Shown one piece after another: positions 61,237 to 64,000 of a stretch of 64,000 bases of DNA. Within the stretch, counting starts at the first letter, position 1. Each line of letters opens with the position of its first letter. Source of the DNA: Selenomonas sputigena (GTDB lineage: Bacteria; Bacillota; Negativicutes; Selenomonadales; Selenomonadaceae); assembly GCF_026015965.1 (NCBI RefSeq), contig NZ_CP110383.1:777808-841807 (forward strand), in the 5' to 3' direction. The translations under genes and the position numbers were made by a program. The notes under the pieces were generated by a model that saw only the letters and a list, made by a program, of their open reading frames with translations, was not told the DNA's origin and did no database searches.

Positions 61237-61374
61237 GCGGCGAGAGGGCGGCATGTGCTGCGACCCTCTCGCATGAAGGCTTTATGGATATTTTTCATAA
61301 AAGGTGTTGACAAGGGACGCGCGTAGTGCTACCATAATACATGAAGTTCATGAGAACATAAAAACTTCATATCG

Positions 61375-61560
61375 ATTGGGTTAGGTGTCGCAAGACTTAA
61401 TAGGGAATCCGGTCAATGCCGGAGCGGTCCCGCCACTGTAACAGCGAGCGAATCTGCATGATGTCACTGGGGAGTTTTCCTTGGGAAGGCGCAGAGGAGC
61501 GATGACCTGGAGCCAGGAGAACTGCCTAGCTGACAATCACCGTTTGACCTGCGAGTGATG
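61375..61560 (+). ncRNA. Cobalamin (B12) riboswitch
   Basis: The leader contains the conserved core: TTAATAGGGAATCCGG, the GCGGTCCCGCCACTGTAA box (61424-61441) and a downstream GGAGCCAGGAGAACTGCC (61508-61525). These match the adenosylcobalamin riboswitch class. It is followed by two hairpin terminators and the exported CbiK gene, so B12 should switch that gene off by transcription termination. Confidence 0.92.
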
Positions 61561-61591
61561 GGGAAGGGGATTATTGCGCAACGCAATGAAT

Positions 61592-61617
61592 CCCGGCTGA
61601 AGGCCGGGTTTTCTTTT
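61592..61617 (+). terminator. Riboswitch expression-platform terminator
   Basis: CCCGGC pairs with GCCGGG around TGAAG, then TTTTCTTTT. Located about 30 bases after the riboswitch core, it is the likely off-state terminator. Confidence 0.75.
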
Positions 61618-61762
61618 GTAGTGCCTCCCCTCCGAAACCCCTTCCCCTTCGCGGGCAAAGGGGATCAATTTCGGCGGAGAGTTTTCCCTGCGGCTTGGGC
61701 TACAGGGGAAAGCATTGCTCATATATTATTTCCGATCCAGTTCTCTTTTGCTGCTCTGCAGC

Positions 61763-61797
61763 AGCTCCGTGTGTGGAGACACGGAGCTTCCTTTTTC
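61763..61797 (+). terminator. Second terminator in the cbiK leader
   Basis: AGCTCCGTGT pairs with ACACGGAGCT around GTGGAG, followed by TTCCTTTTTC. A second barrier lies between the riboswitch and cbiK. The remaining leader to 61924 shows no gene. Confidence 0.7.
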
Positions 61798-61924
61798 AAA
61801 GACTGGCTTTACGTCTCTATGCCTTGACATCGAGCGCGAGGTCTGCCATAATTCTTCTAGGGAACATCCTTCGGGGGTCGTTTCCTGAAGCCTTATTTTT
61901 CAAGATTCAAAGGAGAGATATTGA

Positions 61925-62923
61925 ATGAAGAAGAATTTCAAGAAAATGCTAGCCATGTCGCTCGCGTGCGGCGCTGTTTTCGCTTTGAGCGCACCCTCCG
62001 CCGACGCTTCCTACATGCTGAATCCCGAAGTCAAGGATGCGACGCCGGCTCTCCTTGAGGCGTCGGAAATCGGCGTCTTGAAGTATGAAAACCCCAAGAT
62101 GCAGAATCTCCCGAACAAGGACGCCATCCTCGTCATGAGCTTTGGCACGACCTTCAAGGATTCGCGCGAAAAGACGATCGAGGCGACGGTCAAGGCGATT
62201 CAGGCGGCTCATCCGAACGTGAAGGTTGAGCTGGCATTTACTTCGCATATCATCGTAGACCGCATCAAGGCGAAGGAAGGTCTCGATATTCCAACACCGG
62301 AGGCGGCGCTGCAGCAGCTCAAGAAGGACGGCTATACGCGCATTGCGCTGTGCTCGCTCGATGTCATTCCGGGCATGGAATATGCCTATGACAAGGCGAT
62401 CTTCAATGAGTACAAGGGCAACTTCAAGAAGATGACGCTCGGCACGTCGCTCATCTACTGGCAGGGGCAGGAAAAGCAGCGCGATGACGTCGAATCTGCT
62501 CTGAAGGCGCTTTCGACGCAGTTCCCCGAGGTTGCTGACGATGAAGCCGTCCTCGTCATGGCGCATGGCACGCCGCATCCGGCAAACGCTTATTATGCCG
62601 TAATTCAGGATGGCATCAACAAGATGCAGCTCAAGAATACGTTCATCTATACGGTCGAGGGCTGGCCGAGCCTTGAGGACATTATCCCCGAGCTTAAGGC
62701 GAAGGGCATCAAGTCCGTCACGCTCATGCCGATGATGATGGTCGCCGGCGATCATGCGAACAACGACATGGCGGGCGATGACCCGGATTCGCACAAGTCC
62801 GTTCTCATGAAGGCTGGCTTCAAGGTCAACACCTACATTCATGGTCTTGGTGAGAACAAGGCGATTCGCAGTCTCTTTGTCGAGCGTGCGAATGAGTCGT
62901 GGGATATGCTCGAAGCCAAGTAA
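61925..62923 (+). CDS. cbiK: Exported sirohydrochlorin cobaltochelatase (CbiK)
   Basis: This 332-residue protein is CbiK, the class II anaerobic cobalt chelatase. The chelatase body has ILVMSFGTTFKDSREKTIEA at the start, VMAHGTPHPANAYY and MMMVAGDHANNDMAGDD carrying the active-site histidines. It is preceded by a signal peptide (KNFKKMLAMSLACGAVFALS, cleavage near ADAS), so it should be exported, like the periplasmic CbiK of Desulfovibrio. The ATG at 61925 follows AAAGGAGAG. Control by the upstream B12 riboswitch agrees with a cobalt or tetrapyrrole role. Confidence 0.92.
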   Translation: MKKNFKKMLAMSLACGAVFALSAPSADASYMLNPEVKDATPALLEASEIGVLKYENPKMQNLPNKDAILVMSFGTTFKDSREKTIEATVKAIQAAHPNVKVELAFTSHIIVDRIKAKEGLDIPTPEAALQQLKKDGYTRIALCSLDVIPGMEYAYDKAIFNEYKGNFKKMTLGTSLIYWQGQEKQRDDVESALKALSTQFPEVADDEAVLVMAHGTPHPANAYYAVIQDGINKMQLKNTFIYTVEGWPSLEDIIPELKAKGIKSVTLMPMMMVAGDHANNDMAGDDPDSHKSVLMKAGFKVNTYIHGLGENKAIRSLFVERANESWDMLEAK

Positions 62924-62951
62924 GAAGCCTAACACATCTCCTTTCAATAAA

Positions 62952-62988
62952 AGAACGCCGCTCGGCTTGCCGAGCGGCGTTCTTGCGT
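62952..62988. terminator. Terminator after cbiK
   Basis: AGAACGCCGCTCGG pairs with CCGAGCGGCGTTCT around CTTG. The T run is short on the plus strand (TTCTTGCG) and there is an A-rich stretch on the other side, so it may serve both directions. Confidence 0.75.
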
Positions 62989-63043
62989 CAATTGTGGAAA
63001 CGGGAAATTATCGGTCTTGCGCGGCCGAGATTTGCGGTTTCCC

Positions 63044-63436
63044 TTAAATGTGGAAGAAATTCATCATCCGCATCGCGAGCTTCTTTGGTTCGGCGTCCTT
63101 GTTGCGCAGCAGGTAGGCGAGGGAGCCGGCAAAGAAGAAGGCAGAGATGGGGACAAAGCGCCGTCCCTTTCTGAAGTTCGCCCAGACGAGGAGCTTCTGG
63201 AAAAGCGTCTCAATGTCCGTGCGTGTACCGTTGTATCTTTTCATGATGCGCCGCAGCCGCCAGTCCGATGTGCAGTAGGCATAGATCGTGTCGATGAGCG
63301 CAGGATCGTTAGGCCGGTCGATGTACTCGTTGATGAGCGAGTTGACGAGCGTCGAACGCTTGAGCGAGCGGCGCATCTGCAGAATGAAGAGGGCGGTGAG
63401 GAGGCCGAGGGCTATGAGGAGAAGTGTGTTCAGCAT
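63044..63436 (-). CDS. Small membrane-anchored protein of unknown function
   Basis: This 130-residue protein has one N-terminal membrane segment (LNTLLLIALGLLTALFILQM) and a second hydrophobic stretch (FVPISAFFFAGSLAYLL), with a helical middle (SLINEYIDRPNDPALIDTIYAYC). No family is recognised. It lies downstream of the toxin pair on the minus strand and faces cbiK across a terminator. The ATG at 63436 is the only clear start. Confidence 0.6.
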   Translation of the reverse strand: MLNTLLLIALGLLTALFILQMRRSLKRSTLVNSLINEYIDRPNDPALIDTIYAYCTSDWRLRRIMKRYNGTRTDIETLFQKLLVWANFRKGRRFVPISAFFFAGSLAYLLRNKDAEPKKLAMRMMNFFHI

Positions 63437-63460
63437 ATGGATTCCTCGCGTGTGTTCGGA

Positions 63461-63649
63461 CTATACGGGAATGACAGTTCGGCTCTTGCGCGGTGGGTGC
63501 GGAGCGTTCGAAGCCGTGGGCTTTTCGGTATGGGCGAGTGCGTCCTGTCGTGCAAGCTGCTCCTGATACCAGCCTTCGAGTGCATCGTATTCACGTTTGA
63601 AGGCTGGGTCTTTGAGCTGTTCTTCAAGAAATTCTTCCCAAGTTGTCAT
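63461..63649 (-). CDS. Stunted antitoxin-like protein
   Basis: This 62-residue protein begins TTWEEFLEEQLKDPAFKREYDALE, which matches the first helix of XRE-type antitoxins (HigA-like, usually ...LKNPEFRKEYEALEPEFAI...). After about residue 26 the expected helix-turn-helix is absent and the sequence becomes basic and proline-rich (HPPRKSRTVIPV). It may have lost the DNA-binding domain. Its ATG shares a base with the stop of the toxin gene, the toxin-first HigBA order. Confidence 0.55.
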   Translation of the reverse strand: MTTWEEFLEEQLKDPAFKREYDALEGWYQEQLARQDALAHTEKPTASNAPHPPRKSRTVIPV

Positions 63650-63990
63650 TAGGGATTCCTCCTTTTATAGTCATCACGATATCGTTTTGCTCGTTCAAGT
63701 TCATGCAATGGCGTTTTCTGTGTTTTTTTAGCAAAGCCATTTGTTAGAACGGCGGTGTTTCCGATAAAAAAGAAGTAGAGGATGCGTGTCGTATTATTGC
63801 CTAGAATCGTTCGCAGCTCAAAGATTCCATCGCCCAGACTTTTTGATGCCGGGGCACGGAGATTATGACCTTTTGCTCGCAGTTGGTCTACGGTACGGGC
63901 GACTTTCGCTCGCATGTTTGGTTCTAAAGAGAGTAGAAATTCTTTTGCAGGCTCAGAGCCGTCCTCTTTCTGATAGAAAGTGATGTTCAT
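63649..63990 (-). CDS. RelE/HigB-type toxin (Gp49-like)
   Basis: This 113-residue protein fits the phage-derived Gp49-like/HigB branch of RelE toxins: ITFYQKEDGSEPAKEFLLSL, KVARTVDQLRAKGHNLRAP, the LGDGIFELRTIL core and the basic HELERAKRYRDDYKRRN end. It should cleave mRNA at the ribosome. The start ATG 63990 is chosen over an adjoining TTG. The partner downstream is unusually short. Only ten bases of window lie upstream, so the promoter is not visible. Confidence 0.8.
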   Translation of the reverse strand: MNITFYQKEDGSEPAKEFLLSLEPNMRAKVARTVDQLRAKGHNLRAPASKSLGDGIFELRTILGNNTTRILYFFFIGNTAVLTNGFAKKTQKTPLHELERAKRYRDDYKRRNP

Positions 63991-64000
63991 CAAGAATCTC

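Noticed and set aside
1-64000. tRNA or rRNA genes
   Set aside because: No cloverleaf-like sequence or conserved rRNA segment was noticed in the intergenic regions; a covariance-model scan would be needed to be certain.

Overview
The window looks like a chromosomal segment of a Selenomonas-like bacterium (Negativicutes, a didermic Firmicute). This is inferred from the GC-rich housekeeping genes with strong GGAGG-type ribosome binding sites, the large polyamine operon, paired siroheme-decarboxylase-like genes and an exported CbiK. The genus is an inference from protein flavour; no database was searched.

Region 1 (1-8.7 kb) is the late part of a siphovirus-type prophage: connector, head closure, gp10-like, tail tube, a tail chaperone pair joined by a canonical -1 frameshift site, a severely deleted tape measure gene, tail/fibre genes and a holin. 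No endolysin is recognisable after the holin. The tape measure deletion implies that the prophage cannot build a normal tail.

Region 2 (8.8-21.6 kb) is a mobile and defence-like block. Two overlapping large serine recombinases follow a HTH/zinc protein and a SHOCT-type protein. Next comes a visibly AT-richer, co-directional cassette (13.05-19.32 kb): an endonuclease/exonuclease/phosphatase-fold (EEP) enzyme, a 781-residue helical protein of unknown family, a small protein and a SIR2-NTPase protein. After that lies 1.1 kb of debris (frameshifted gene, IS3-type orfA remnant, GGGGGTGCA repeats) and a third recombinase that has lost its catalytic domain. The cassette is the best candidate for an undescribed system, probably an NAD-depleting antiviral module.

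Region 3 (21.7-27.8 kb) holds a DyP peroxidase, a SemiSWEET transporter with a frame break, a GNAT, malic enzyme, a LysR/metallo-hydrolase divergent pair, and a divergent 5' fragment of comM just before the intact comM. This suggests that the block arrived by recombination ending in comM.

Region 4 (27.9-64 kb) is mainly chromosomal core: comM, tfoX-like, a DUF47/PiT phosphate transporter pair, a uridine-kinase-like protein, tig-clpP-clpX-lon-yihA (protein folding, proteolysis, ribosome assembly), ahbA/ahbB-like genes with an aminotransferase, relBE, an iron-type binding protein, rimO, pncC, htpG, an Rpn-family nuclease, the six-gene polyamine operon (speD, arginine decarboxylase, speE, agmatinase, carboxynorspermidine dehydrogenase and decarboxylase), an MFS carrier, crcB, a degenerate esterase, a serine acetyltransferase, and a cobalamin riboswitch controlling an exported cobaltochelatase. 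A toxin gene with a stunted partner closes the window.
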